DNA from: Paenibacillus arenilitoris
GTDB lineage: Bacteria; Bacillota; Bacilli; Paenibacillales; Paenibacillaceae
NCBI RefSeq assembly: GCF_014705655.1
Contig: NZ_JACXIY010000014.1
Span: 230,042-294,041, forward strand
Direction: 5' to 3'
Length of the DNA stretch: 64,000 nucleotides
Each line of letters starts with the position of its first letter. Position 1 is the stretch's first letter. A program made the translations under genes and the position numbers. Shown here one piece after another: positions 9,803 through 17,069 of this stretch. Under the pieces are notes generated by a model that was given only the letters and a program-made list of their open reading frames with translations, was not told the DNA's origin and ran no database searches.

Positions 9803-9981
9803 TTTCAAAAACTGAAACAAAATGCGAAAGAAGGAGATTTCGCAGGCGTTTAGTTTCAAATTTTGAAAATAAGTCGGTTAATATGGAAAGATGAAGCGCG
9901 TATAAAACCGTTTAATTTCATATATTGAAACGAAATAACGAATGAGTGAAGTCAAGAGCAATTTAGTTTCATTTTTTGAAA
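9803..9981. repeat. Composite palindromic repeat element, copy 1 (four TTTCA-N5-TGAAA boxes)
   Basis: Four palindromic boxes start at 9803, 9854, 9916 and 9967, spaced 51, 62 and 51 bp. Each reads TTTCA, five A/T-rich bases, TGAAA, usually flanked by TTTAG or TTTAA on the left. The spacer between boxes 1 and 2 contains GCGAAA...TTTCGC and that between boxes 2 and 3 contains CGGTT...AACCG. The element fills the 512-bp gene-free stretch between the PhyH gene and the downstream end of the efflux gene; nothing else is visible there apart from the terminator at 10013-10062. Two further copies with the same spacing occur at 32846 and 63703. Confidence 0.88.
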
Positions 9982-10012
9982 TTAGCATCGCCGTATCATG
10001 ACCGTCGAAATT

Positions 10013-10062
10013 AAAAAAAGGGCTGACTCTCAGGTCGTTTCACGGCCTTTTGAGATAGCCCC
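10013..10062 (-). terminator. Intrinsic terminator of the DHA2 efflux gene
   Basis: Minus-strand hairpin starting GGGGCTATCTC and closing GAGAGTCAGCCC, then seven Ts. It lies about 50 bp downstream of the efflux pump stop codon. Confidence 0.85.
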
Positions 10063-10114
10063 TTCATTGCCGCCCTATAACGTCTATTTGCGATCGATCG
10101 GCTTCTTTTCTAAA

Positions 10115-11461
10115 CTAGCTCTCGACAGGCCGCTCCTTCATCGCGCCTTCCATGTTCCGGTTGCGGATTCGCAGCGCGGCAGCGAACGCGACGACGCTGC
10201 CGATCAGCCCGAACAGAAATAACGAATGGAAGCCGCCGACCATGTCGCTCTGCCCGTATAGAAGGGCGCCCATGATCGTCACGCCGACGGCGGTCCCGAT
10301 ATTACGGCAGAACATGAGGAACGACGTCGCGATCCCCTTCTGATGCGGCTCCACCAGCTGCTGGGCGGAAATCATCGATACCGTGGACGTGAGTCCGAAG
10401 CCGAGTCCGAGCACGGTCATCGCTCCGAATACATACCAGAAGCCCGTGTTCGCGTCAATAAGTATAAAGAGGATGCCCGATGCGACGAGCAGGCCGTTTC
10501 CGATCAACAGCAGCTTCCGGTAGCCGTACCGCAGTACCCATTTGCCGGCGGGCACCGACAGCACCATCCAGCCGATCGCGAGCCCGAGCAGAGCGAGGCC
10601 GCTCATGAACAGGCTTTCCCCCGCGATGTCCTGCAGAAACAACGGAACGAAGCTGCCGATGCCGAAGAGCGCGGCGCATGCGGCGAAGCCGTTCAAATTG
10701 ATCCAGCGGATCGTCGGATCCTGAACCAGCGATAGCGGCACGATCGGCGAAGGCTGCTTCTTCTCGTAATAATAGAACGCGATCAGGACGGCGGCGCCGA
10801 GCGCGGCGAGCGGAACCTGGTACTTCTCCAGCACCGTCACGAGCAGGATCAGGCTGACCCCTGAGGCGAACAGCAGCGCGCCGATATAATCGATGCTCGT
10901 CTTCTTCGGCGTGTAGGCTTCCTTGTAAGGCAGCAGCGTCGCGAAGGCGAGCAGGCATACCGGCAAATTGACGTAAAAGATCCAGCGCCAGTTCATGTAC
11001 TCGACGAAAAACGCGCCGAGCAGCGGGGCGAGGATGGCCGACAGCCCCCACATTCCGGTGAACAAGGCTTGAATTTTGCCCCGCTTCTCGATTCTGAACA
11101 GATCGCCCGCGATGATCATCGGGAACGGCGTCATAATGCCGGCGCCGATTCCTTGGATCGCCCGGAACGCAACGAGCTGCACCATGTTCTGCGACAGGCC
11201 GCACAGCAGCGAGCCGATCAGGAAGAACAAAATGCCGAAGCCGAATACGTGCTTCCTTCCGAACATATCCGATATTCGCCCTGCGACGGGGGCGAGCACC
11301 GTGCAAAAAATCATGTAGGACGCGAACGACCAGGCGTACAGGTCGAACCGGCCCAGCTCCTCGGCGATGACCGGCATCGTCGTATTCATGATGGTCGTGT
11401 CGATGGATGCGACCAGCATGGCCAAGACGATGCTGATCATGACGGTCGTTCTGCTTTTCAT
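10115..11461 (-). CDS. MFS drug efflux transporter, DHA2 (EmrB/QacA-like)
   Basis: 448 residues, almost entirely hydrophobic, consistent with about 14 membrane segments. Family landmarks are the N-terminal VASIDTTIMNTTMPVIAEEL (the D-T-T-I-V-N type motif of DHA2), motif A GRISDMFGRKH, and motif C around LGAFFVEYMNWRWIFYVNLP. Proton-driven export of drugs or metabolites is the usual role. The start is the ATG 7 nt from GGGAGAGG. It lies 54 bp downstream of thymidine kinase on the same strand and ends in a clear terminator, so it may share that transcript. Substrate cannot be told from sequence. Confidence 0.9.
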   Translation of the reverse strand: MKSRTTVMISIVLAMLVASIDTTIMNTTMPVIAEELGRFDLYAWSFASYMIFCTVLAPVAGRISDMFGRKHVFGFGILFFLIGSLLCGLSQNMVQLVAFRAIQGIGAGIMTPFPMIIAGDLFRIEKRGKIQALFTGMWGLSAILAPLLGAFFVEYMNWRWIFYVNLPVCLLAFATLLPYKEAYTPKKTSIDYIGALLFASGVSLILLVTVLEKYQVPLAALGAAVLIAFYYYEKKQPSPIVPLSLVQDPTIRWINLNGFAACAALFGIGSFVPLFLQDIAGESLFMSGLALLGLAIGWMVLSVPAGKWVLRYGYRKLLLIGNGLLVASGILFILIDANTGFWYVFGAMTVLGLGFGLTSTVSMISAQQLVEPHQKGIATSFLMFCRNIGTAVGVTIMGALLYGQSDMVGGFHSLFLFGLIGSVVAFAAALRIRNRNMEGAMKERPVES

Positions 11462-11515
11462 ACTCGCACCTCTCTCCCACGGTTGGAGGCCCGATTCGCA
11501 CAATTGCCCCTTGCC

Positions 11516-12106
11516 TTAATCCTTACGGAACGCTTCATTGTAGCAGCGCCTGCAGACCGGCTTGTAGTCTTCGTTGCCGCCGACCTGGATCTGCTCGCCC
11601 GTATTGACCGGCTGCCCGTCGCGGAAGCGGATGACCATCGTCGCCTTGCGGTCGCAATACCAGCAGATCGTCTTGATCTCCTCGATCTTGTCCGCCTGCA
11701 CCAGCAGGTTGTAGCTTCCCTCGAACAGCCGGTTTTGAAAATCGTTCTTCAGACCGAAGGCCATCACCGGAATATGAAGCTCGTCCACCACCCGTGTCAG
11801 CTCGAGCACGTGATGCCGCTTCAAAAACTGCGCTTCGTCGACCAGCACGCAATAAATTTTCGAAGGGGCCGCGGCCGAGACGAACGATCGGACGCTTTCG
11901 AACAGGTCCGTATCGTCGTGCACCGGGACCGCCTCCCGCTCGAATCCTACCCGCGATCCGACGCGGTCGACGCTCTCCCTTGCTCCGACGGAAGGCGAAT
12001 AAATAAGCACCGGCTTGCCCTGCTCCTCGTAATTGTGGGCGACTTTGATGATTTCAAACGATTTGCCGCTGTTCATCGTTCCGTATTTGTAATACAACTG
12101 TGCCAA
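11516..12106 (-). CDS. tdk: Thymidine kinase
   Basis: 196 residues of the type II (tetrameric) thymidine kinase family. Walker A is GTMNSGKS at residue 9, the Walker B region is VLVDEAQFL, and the zinc-binding Cys pairs are CWYC and CRRC in the C-terminal third. The lasso region [14 protein letters not shown] equivalent ([13 protein letters not shown]) is intact. It phosphorylates thymidine in the salvage pathway. The start is a TTG after GGAGGAG, which gives the expected N-terminus [10 protein letters not shown] perfect TATAAT -10 lies 35 bp upstream. Confidence 0.96.
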   Translation of the reverse strand: MAQLYYKYGTMNSGKSFEIIKVAHNYEEQGKPVLIYSPSVGARESVDRVGSRVGFEREAVPVHDDTDLFESVRSFVSAAAPSKIYCVLVDEAQFLKRHHVLELTRVVDELHIPVMAFGLKNDFQNRLFEGSYNLLVQADKIEEIKTICWYCDRKATMVIRFRDGQPVNTGEQIQVGGNEDYKPVCRRCYNEAFRKD

Positions 12107-12141
12107 TCCAATCTCTCCTCCACTACCCGTTCAATATTCCC

Positions 12142-12168
12142 ATTATACAGGAAGGAGACGCGAGCCAA
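12142..12168 (-). promoter_or_regulatory. Probable sigma-A promoter of tdk
   Basis: Minus-strand TATAAT at 12142-12147 with TTGGCT 15 bp (or TTTTGG 17 bp) upstream, in the 83-bp gap between terC and tdk. The -10 is perfect, the -35 is weak. Confidence 0.5.
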
Positions 12169-12189
12169 AATAGCAGCCGCGAACAAATG

Positions 12190-12996
12190 TCAGTTCGCCG
12201 CCTCCGCCACGTTTTTCTTGGCCTCCTCCTTGTCGCTGGACAAGAACCAGCCGCCTGCCGCGATCAGGACGAGCACCAGGTAGAACGTTGCCTTCCAGCC
12301 CGTGGAATGGGCAAAGTCGTGCGGAATGACCGCAAGCGAAGGGTGCGACAGCGTCACGACCGCCAGCTTCACGCCGACCCAGCCGACGATGACGAACGCG
12401 GCGGTCTCGAGTCCCGGCCTGCGCTCGAGAAGCTTCACGAATACGGTCGCGGCGAACCGCATAATGACGAGCCCGATGAAGCCGCCCACAAAAATGACGG
12501 CGAAATGGCCTCCGTCCATGCCCCCGATTTTCGGAAGATTCGTCGTCGGAAGGGCGACCGCCAGCGCTACCGCCGCCAAAATCGAATCGACCGCGAAGGC
12601 GATATCCGCCACTTCGACCTTAAGTACGGTCAGCCAGAAGCCGCTGCCCTTCTTGGCCGGCTTCTCTTCTTGCTTCTCCGCCGCTTTGACGTCCGCATCC
12701 GCCTTCTTGACGACGGCTTTGCGGAAGAGATGATTCAAGGCGACGAACAATAAGTATAACGCTCCGATTGCCTGCACCTGCCACACGTCCACGAGGAACG
12801 AGATGGCGAACAACGAGCCGAATCGGAATACGAACGCTCCCGCAAGGCCGTAGAACAGCGCCTTCTTCCTCTCCTTCTCGGGCAAATGCTTAACCATGAT
12901 CGCGAGGACGAGCGCGTTATCCGCGGCAAGCAGCCCTTCGATCGCGATCAGCACGAGCAGCACCCAACCATACTCCAACAACAAACCTAACTCCAT
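12190..12996 (-). CDS. TerC-family integral membrane protein, riboswitch-controlled
   Basis: 268 residues with seven to eight membrane segments and the TerC signatures: IAIEGLLAADNALVLAIMVKHLP near residue 20, VEVADIAFAVDSILAA near residue 140. The acidic residues in those two helices are thought to bind a metal. A charged cytoplasmic loop (KKADADVKAAEKQEEKPAKKG) separates the halves. TerC proteins of Bacillus act in manganese export and in metallating exported enzymes. The ATG is 8 nt from GAGGAGG. A yybP-ykoY manganese riboswitch with its own terminator lies immediately upstream, so expression should rise with Mn2+. It follows the Ter island genes on the same strand but is separated from them by a terminator. 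Confidence 0.94.
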   Translation of the reverse strand: MELGLLLEYGWVLLVLIAIEGLLAADNALVLAIMVKHLPEKERKKALFYGLAGAFVFRFGSLFAISFLVDVWQVQAIGALYLLFVALNHLFRKAVVKKADADVKAAEKQEEKPAKKGSGFWLTVLKVEVADIAFAVDSILAAVALAVALPTTNLPKIGGMDGGHFAVIFVGGFIGLVIMRFAATVFVKLLERRPGLETAAFVIVGWVGVKLAVVTLSHPSLAVIPHDFAHSTGWKATFYLVLVLIAAGGWFLSSDKEEAKKNVAEAAN

Positions 12997-13031
12997 TCCC
13001 ATTCCTCCTCGTTTTGTTCGGCTAGAAAGCA

Positions 13032-13072
13032 ACAAAAAAAGAGACCTCTGCCTTGGGATAGGCAAAGGTCTC
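13032..13072 (-). terminator. Expression-platform terminator of the yybP-ykoY riboswitch
   Basis: Minus-strand GAGACCTTTGCC...GGCAGAGGTCTC hairpin followed by seven Ts, 36 bp before the terC start. The 5' arm coincides with the conserved 3' end of the aptamer, which is how Mn2+ binding would prevent terminator formation. Confidence 0.92.
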
Positions 13073-13160
13073 ACTAACAACGCCGCAACGTTGCCAATAA
13101 AGCCGGAGAATCGGTATTCTCGGATTGACGACTTTATTGTGGAAGCTACTCCCCTTTGTT
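13060..13160 (-). promoter_or_regulatory. yybP-ykoY (manganese) riboswitch
   Basis: Read on the minus strand it begins with the diagnostic AAAGGGGAGTAGC, continues with CAATAAAGTCGTCAATCCG, a variable hairpin GAGAATACCGATTCTC, the matching CGGCTTTATTG, and ends in GTTAGTGAGACCTTTGCC. This order matches the B. subtilis ykoY aptamer closely. Known ligand of the class is Mn2+; the controlled gene is terC. Confidence 0.93.
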
Positions 13161-13244
13161 ACTATTGCTAACCGTATGGCACGGCATTCGCGCCGCGCAT
13201 ACAGGTTGTTACGTGCCAAGCCGCGGATAGGTTCCCGATTTTCG

Positions 13245-13276
13245 AAAAAAATTATCGGGAAGCCTTCTTCCCGCCG
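13245..13276 (-). terminator. Intrinsic terminator of the telA end of the Ter operon
   Basis: Minus-strand GGGAAG-AAGG-CTTCCC hairpin followed by GATAATTTTTTT, directly after the TelA stop codon. It insulates terC and its riboswitch from the long upstream operon. Confidence 0.85.
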
Positions 13277-13278
13277 AT

Positions 13279-14370
13279 TTATTCCAGAAAGCCTTTGGCC
13301 GCGGCCGCAGGAATTTCGGCCTGTCCGCCGGAGGCGGCTTGAATGCCGAGACGCTGGCCGACCTGCTGGTTGATCTGCGTCATCTTCTGCGTCTGCTGCG
13401 ACACGGTCTGAATGATCTGGCGGTTGGAGTTCTCGTACTTGTCCATCGCCGAGAACAGATCCGACATGGCTCGCTCGACCAGCTCCATGCTCATCGCCGG
13501 CTTCGTCAGCGCCTGATTCGCTTTCTCGCTCGTCTCGTTCAGAAGCCGGGCGTTCTCGGCGAATTGGTTGCCCAGCATTTCGTTCGTCGAATTGACGGCT
13601 TCGATCGCCTTCATCTGATCGTCGATCGCGCTCGCGATCAGCACGGACACCGACATGAGATGCTGCGTCTTGTCGATCGAGCTGTCCAGCGCGTCCATCA
13701 GCTTGTCGTTCGTGTCGTTGATGATGTCCGTCGCGGCGATCGCCTGCTGGTACAGCATGATCATCTCCGTGTACGTTTGCAGCTTCGTGACGACCTTCCG
13801 CAGCCCGCGTTCGAGATACGTCTTGCGGTGCTCGTTCTCCGGCTTCGCGATCTCCTCCTCGAACATTTGCTTGAGGCGGTTGCCGTATTCCACGAGCAAT
13901 TGCAGATCGTACACGTTGTCGAGGCTGCTCCGCTTCAGGTTACGCATATGGATGACGTTTTCCTCAAGGTTGTCCCGGCCGTCGCGCAGCGACTTGACGA
14001 TCGCCTGCACGTTCGTTTTGGCCGACTGGTACTTGTAGATGTAGTTTTTCATCGGCGCCTTGCGAAGCAGCTTCTGAACGAGCGACAGCTGCTTGCTCCG
14101 GCTCAGCTCCTCCACCTCGCCGCGCAGCTTCAGCATGTTGTTCGTCACTTCGTTCCGTTTGCCGGACATCAGATCCGTTAGCGGACGCTCCAGCAGCGTC
14201 AGCGTCTGGCTCGAACGCTCCAGCGTCTTCTGCCCCTTCTTCGTAATTTCGTCCATCAACGAATCAAGATGCATGGCGTCGGTTGTCGCCACCTTCTGCA
14301 TCGTGTTTTGGACTTCCTGCTCCAGCTTGTTCAAATCCTCGTTTTTGATCGAGACGAGCTGCGTGGCCAT
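13279..14370 (-). CDS. telA: TelA-family toxic anion resistance protein
   Basis: 363 residues of the TelA family (tellurite and toxic anion resistance; B. subtilis YaaN and YceH). Mostly long amphipathic helices: an N-terminal coiled coil, a conserved centre around LRDGRDNLEENVIHMRNLKRSSLDNVYDL and FEEEIAKPENEHRKTYLERGLRKVV, and a Gln/Ser-rich C-terminus. No membrane segment. The ATG follows GGGGGAAG. It begins 17 bp after the XpaC-like gene, reproducing the xpaC-yaaN order of Bacillus. It is the last gene of the Ter stress operon; molecular function of the family is still unclear. Confidence 0.93.
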   Translation of the reverse strand: MATQLVSIKNEDLNKLEQEVQNTMQKVATTDAMHLDSLMDEITKKGQKTLERSSQTLTLLERPLTDLMSGKRNEVTNNMLKLRGEVEELSRSKQLSLVQKLLRKAPMKNYIYKYQSAKTNVQAIVKSLRDGRDNLEENVIHMRNLKRSSLDNVYDLQLLVEYGNRLKQMFEEEIAKPENEHRKTYLERGLRKVVTKLQTYTEMIMLYQQAIAATDIINDTNDKLMDALDSSIDKTQHLMSVSVLIASAIDDQMKAIEAVNSTNEMLGNQFAENARLLNETSEKANQALTKPAMSMELVERAMSDLFSAMDKYENSNRQIIQTVSQQTQKMTQINQQVGQRLGIQAASGGQAEIPAAAAKGFLE

Positions 14371-14386
14371 CGGTTCTTCCCCCTTT

Positions 14387-15103
14387 TTAGTCGTTCAAGC
14401 GGTACCGCTGTTGGATGAGCTCGGCCTTCGTGCGGAGCTCCATAATATCCTTTTGTTCGAGCGTCTTCGTGTAGAAGGTCAGCTTCGAATCGACATCCTT
14501 GATGCCGTCGAGCAGCAGCCGCCGGTTTTGCCGCTTCGCCTCGCCGCTCAGCCTCAGGAACGGGTTAATGGTCGAATTCAAATCCTTGCGGACGAGCCGG
14601 ACGATATTGTGGTTGATGCTCGCGTCGCCAAGCGCGACCAGATCCGGGATCAGGCGGTTCAAGCGGGTCAGCAGCGCCAGCGTCTTCTGGACGATCTCGT
14701 CGTCCAGGTTGTTCTTCTCGCCTTCGAGCAAAATCATATCCTCGATGATGCCGATATATTCCAGGGCGGACGCAAGCTCGGGATCCTGAACGGCCGCGGG
14801 AGCGGCCGCCTGCTGGGCGCTGTGCTGCTGCTGCGGGACGTTATGCTGCTGCGAGCCGCCAAATGGCGCTTGCGCCTGCAGCGGGGCGGGCTGCTGCTGC
14901 ACTAGCGGCGCCGGCTGCCGCTCGGCTATGCGGGCGCTCTCTTCGACCGGTTTGCCGTTTCGTCCGCTCCAAAGCAAAGCCCCGAATAATCCGATCGCCG
15001 GAATCGCGATCGCGATATAGGGCGACGTCACCCAGTACGCGACAAGCCCGACGACATAGCTGCCGAGCGCGATCGCCGCCGTCTTCTTCATCGAACTCTT
15101 CAA
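14387..15103 (-). CDS. xpaC: XpaC-like protein (5-bromo-4-chloroindolyl phosphate hydrolysis family)
   Basis: 238 residues. Two N-terminal membrane segments (residues about 7-25 and 28-45) are followed by a proline/glutamine-rich linker of some 60 residues (PAPLVQQQPAPLQAQAP and similar) and a helical C-terminal domain with DPELASALEYIGIIEDMILL and DLNSTINPFLRLSGEAK. The C-terminal part fits the XpaC/halogen-hydrolysis family found next to TelA proteins. It starts at a TTG 8 nt after GGAGG. The linker is longer than in B. subtilis XpaC. Anchored in the membrane, it probably partners TelA; the historic enzymatic name is not a proven function. Confidence 0.8.
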   Translation of the reverse strand: MKSSMKKTAAIALGSYVVGLVAYWVTSPYIAIAIPAIGLFGALLWSGRNGKPVEESARIAERQPAPLVQQQPAPLQAQAPFGGSQQHNVPQQQHSAQQAAAPAAVQDPELASALEYIGIIEDMILLEGEKNNLDDEIVQKTLALLTRLNRLIPDLVALGDASINHNIVRLVRKDLNSTINPFLRLSGEAKRQNRRLLLDGIKDVDSKLTFYTKTLEQKDIMELRTKAELIQQRYRLND

Positions 15104-15161
15104 TGTAGCACCTCCAACCTGACTGTTCCGCTTCGTGATGCACGCCTGTTTTATCTATTAA

Positions 15162-16217
15162 TTATCTCGTTTTTTGGGCCGCGAAGTCAATTTGTAAATC
15201 GGGCTGCTTCATGATGAGCGGCTGCTCCACGTAGCCGGCCTGAATGCCGAACCGCGGAGCCGGCGGCTCGATCGGTTTGCCTTGGAGCGCCTGCACGGCC
15301 AAATACGGCATGTTGACCCCCGACAAGCAAGTAATGTACAAGCCGCCCGACATGCGGGGATTGATCTCGAGCAATTTCGGGACGTCGCCGCTATAGCGCA
15401 CCTGAATGTTGAACGCATACGGAATTTTCAGCGATTTCGCGATTCGGTCCGCTATCTCGAGCAGCTCCGGCTTCGCCTCCAACAAGTACGTCCTTCCGGT
15501 CGACTTGCGTCGCGGAATCGCCGTCATAAGCTCGCCTTCGGCCGACGCGACGCAATCGATGCTGTATTCGACGCCGCCGAGATACTCCATGACCATCAAT
15601 GGCTCGAAGCGCTCCGCGCGCGACAGCGTATCGTACGCTTGCTTGAAGCTTGTGGACAACGTGACGTATCCGTACAGCTCGCGCAGCGGATCGCGTCCGT
15701 CGTCGATAATCCGGAAGCCCATGCCGCCTTCGGATTTCGTCGGCTTGAAGCACACTCGATGACCCGCTTCGGCCAATTCCCCGCAGGCGCGTTTGAATTG
15801 CTCGGCCGTATGCACGACGCGGTAGTCCGGAATGTCCACCAGCCCTTTACCCGCAATCGCCTCGTAAAATTTGTCCTTCTCGACCATCGAATCGAGCAGC
15901 TCGGTGTCGCGGCACACCATTACCTTCGTGCCGATCTCGTCGAACAGATGCGCGTAACGCGCAATCTCTTCCATATGCAGGCGGGGAATGAACAAATCGA
16001 TGCCGTTCGTCCGGCAATAGTCGGCGCAGTACTCCGCATACTCGCTGCCGTACAGAGCAGGCTCCGTCCCCGGATGATCGGAGGCGAGCAGCGACATGTG
16101 GTTAATGTCGGGATGCGTGCCGAAAAACTCGAATTTCTCGCCGTCCGGGTTGTTTCTGATCATATTAATGTAATGATAAGCGACCGAAAACCAACGGTTC
16201 ATATAAATTTTTGTCAT
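15162..16217 (-). CDS. ATP-grasp ligase of the Ter biosynthetic module
   Basis: 351 residues with an ATP-grasp fold: nucleotide-binding strand RVCFKPTKSEGGMGFRII near residue 155, EYLGGVEYSIDCVAS near 215, and metal-binding LLEINPRMSGGLY near 295. ATP-grasp enzymes join a carboxylate to an amine or thiol through an acyl-phosphate. It sits 24 bp from the HAD gene and 58 bp from the XpaC-like gene in the Ter operon. Ter-associated clusters are known to carry ATP-grasp, HAD, citrate-lyase-like and PRTase-like enzymes proposed to make a small nucleoside-like or peptide-like compound; the actual product is unknown. Confidence 0.86.
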   Translation of the reverse strand: MTKIYMNRWFSVAYHYINMIRNNPDGEKFEFFGTHPDINHMSLLASDHPGTEPALYGSEYAEYCADYCRTNGIDLFIPRLHMEEIARYAHLFDEIGTKVMVCRDTELLDSMVEKDKFYEAIAGKGLVDIPDYRVVHTAEQFKRACGELAEAGHRVCFKPTKSEGGMGFRIIDDGRDPLRELYGYVTLSTSFKQAYDTLSRAERFEPLMVMEYLGGVEYSIDCVASAEGELMTAIPRRKSTGRTYLLEAKPELLEIADRIAKSLKIPYAFNIQVRYSGDVPKLLEINPRMSGGLYITCLSGVNMPYLAVQALQGKPIEPPAPRFGIQAGYVEQPLIMKQPDLQIDFAAQKTR

Positions 16218-16241
16218 GGCTGGCGACCTCTTCCCTGTCTA

Positions 16242-17069
16242 TTAAGAATGGTGCGGCACGTTCCGATCGGCTCCGCCGGCCGCGGCGTGCCTGAATATCG
16301 CCTCCAGCAGCTCCTCGGCGGCATAAGCCCCTCTCGCTTCGGTGAACCGGATATGCGGATGCGAGTCATATACGCGTCCAAGCTCGCCGTGCGCGGGCGC
16401 GATCGCGTAATCGGCCGCGAGCAGCAGGCTCTCGTCGAGCAGACTGTCTCCGGCGGCGTATACATAGGCCGAAGCCAGCTTCTCCTTCACGTACCGAAGC
16501 GCGGCTCCTTTGCTTACCTTCTCCGGAACCAGGTAAATTTTACGTCCTTGGAGCGAATAGCTCCAGCCGAGCTCCACCGCCTGCCTCCTCAGCTCCTCGA
16601 GCTGATCCAGAGGCAGGCTGTCCCTCTCGACGACGATGGAGTAGAACAGGTCGTCGCACAGATCGGTCGACTTTACCCAGCTCGGGGAGGCTATCTTGGC
16701 GAACAGCTCGCCCATCTCGGCGCTTCCCGCGCAATACGTCTTCACGGCCTCTCTCACGTGCCGGTCCCATTCCCGGTCGATCCGTCCCTCTTCGAAGATC
16801 GCGCCGCCGTTGCTGACGATCGCATACCGCGGGCGAAGCTGCTCCTTAATGCCGAATATGCGGTCGTACTGCGCCGGAATGCGCGTCGTTACCGGCACGA
16901 AGGAAAGCATCGAACCGAGCTCTCGAAGCTTGCCTAGCGCCGGCTTCGTCATATACGAAATATGCCTGCCCTCATACAGCTCGACCGGCACCATGTCCTC
17001 AATCTCGATATTCCCTTTGGAACGGGCCGAATAGATGAGCGTCTGGTCCAAATCGCTCGCGAATATCAT
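16242..17069 (-). CDS. HAD-family phosphatase of the Ter biosynthetic module
   Basis: 275 residues of the Cof/sucrose-phosphatase-like HAD branch. Motif I is DLDQTLIYS at residue 6, motif II is VPVTTR, motif III the Lys of VSKGAALRYV, and motif IV AAGDSLLDESLLL. Its start overlaps the stop of the upstream PRTase fusion by 4 bp, so the two proteins are translationally coupled. Likely dephosphorylates an intermediate made by the PRTase, lyase and ATP-grasp partners in the same operon; substrate unknown. Confidence 0.86.
   Translation of the reverse strand: MIFASDLDQTLIYSARSKGNIEIEDMVPVELYEGRHISYMTKPALGKLRELGSMLSFVPVTTRIPAQYDRIFGIKEQLRPRYAIVSNGGAIFEEGRIDREWDRHVREAVKTYCAGSAEMGELFAKIASPSWVKSTDLCDDLFYSIVVERDSLPLDQLEELRRQAVELGWSYSLQGRKIYLVPEKVSKGAALRYVKEKLASAYVYAAGDSLLDESLLLAADYAIAPAHGELGRVYDSHPHIRFTEARGAYAAEELLEAIFRHAAAGGADRNVPHHS

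Noticed and set aside
9803..9981. Regularly spaced repeats considered as a small CRISPR array
   Set aside because: The repeats are only 15 bp, each is palindromic with a variable centre, spacing alternates 51/62/51, the same layout recurs at two other loci, and no cas gene is near.
15282..16937. 551-codon plus-strand frame opposite the ATP-grasp and HAD genes
   Set aside because: Antisense shadow of two recognisable enzymes; no motifs, Arg/His-rich composition.
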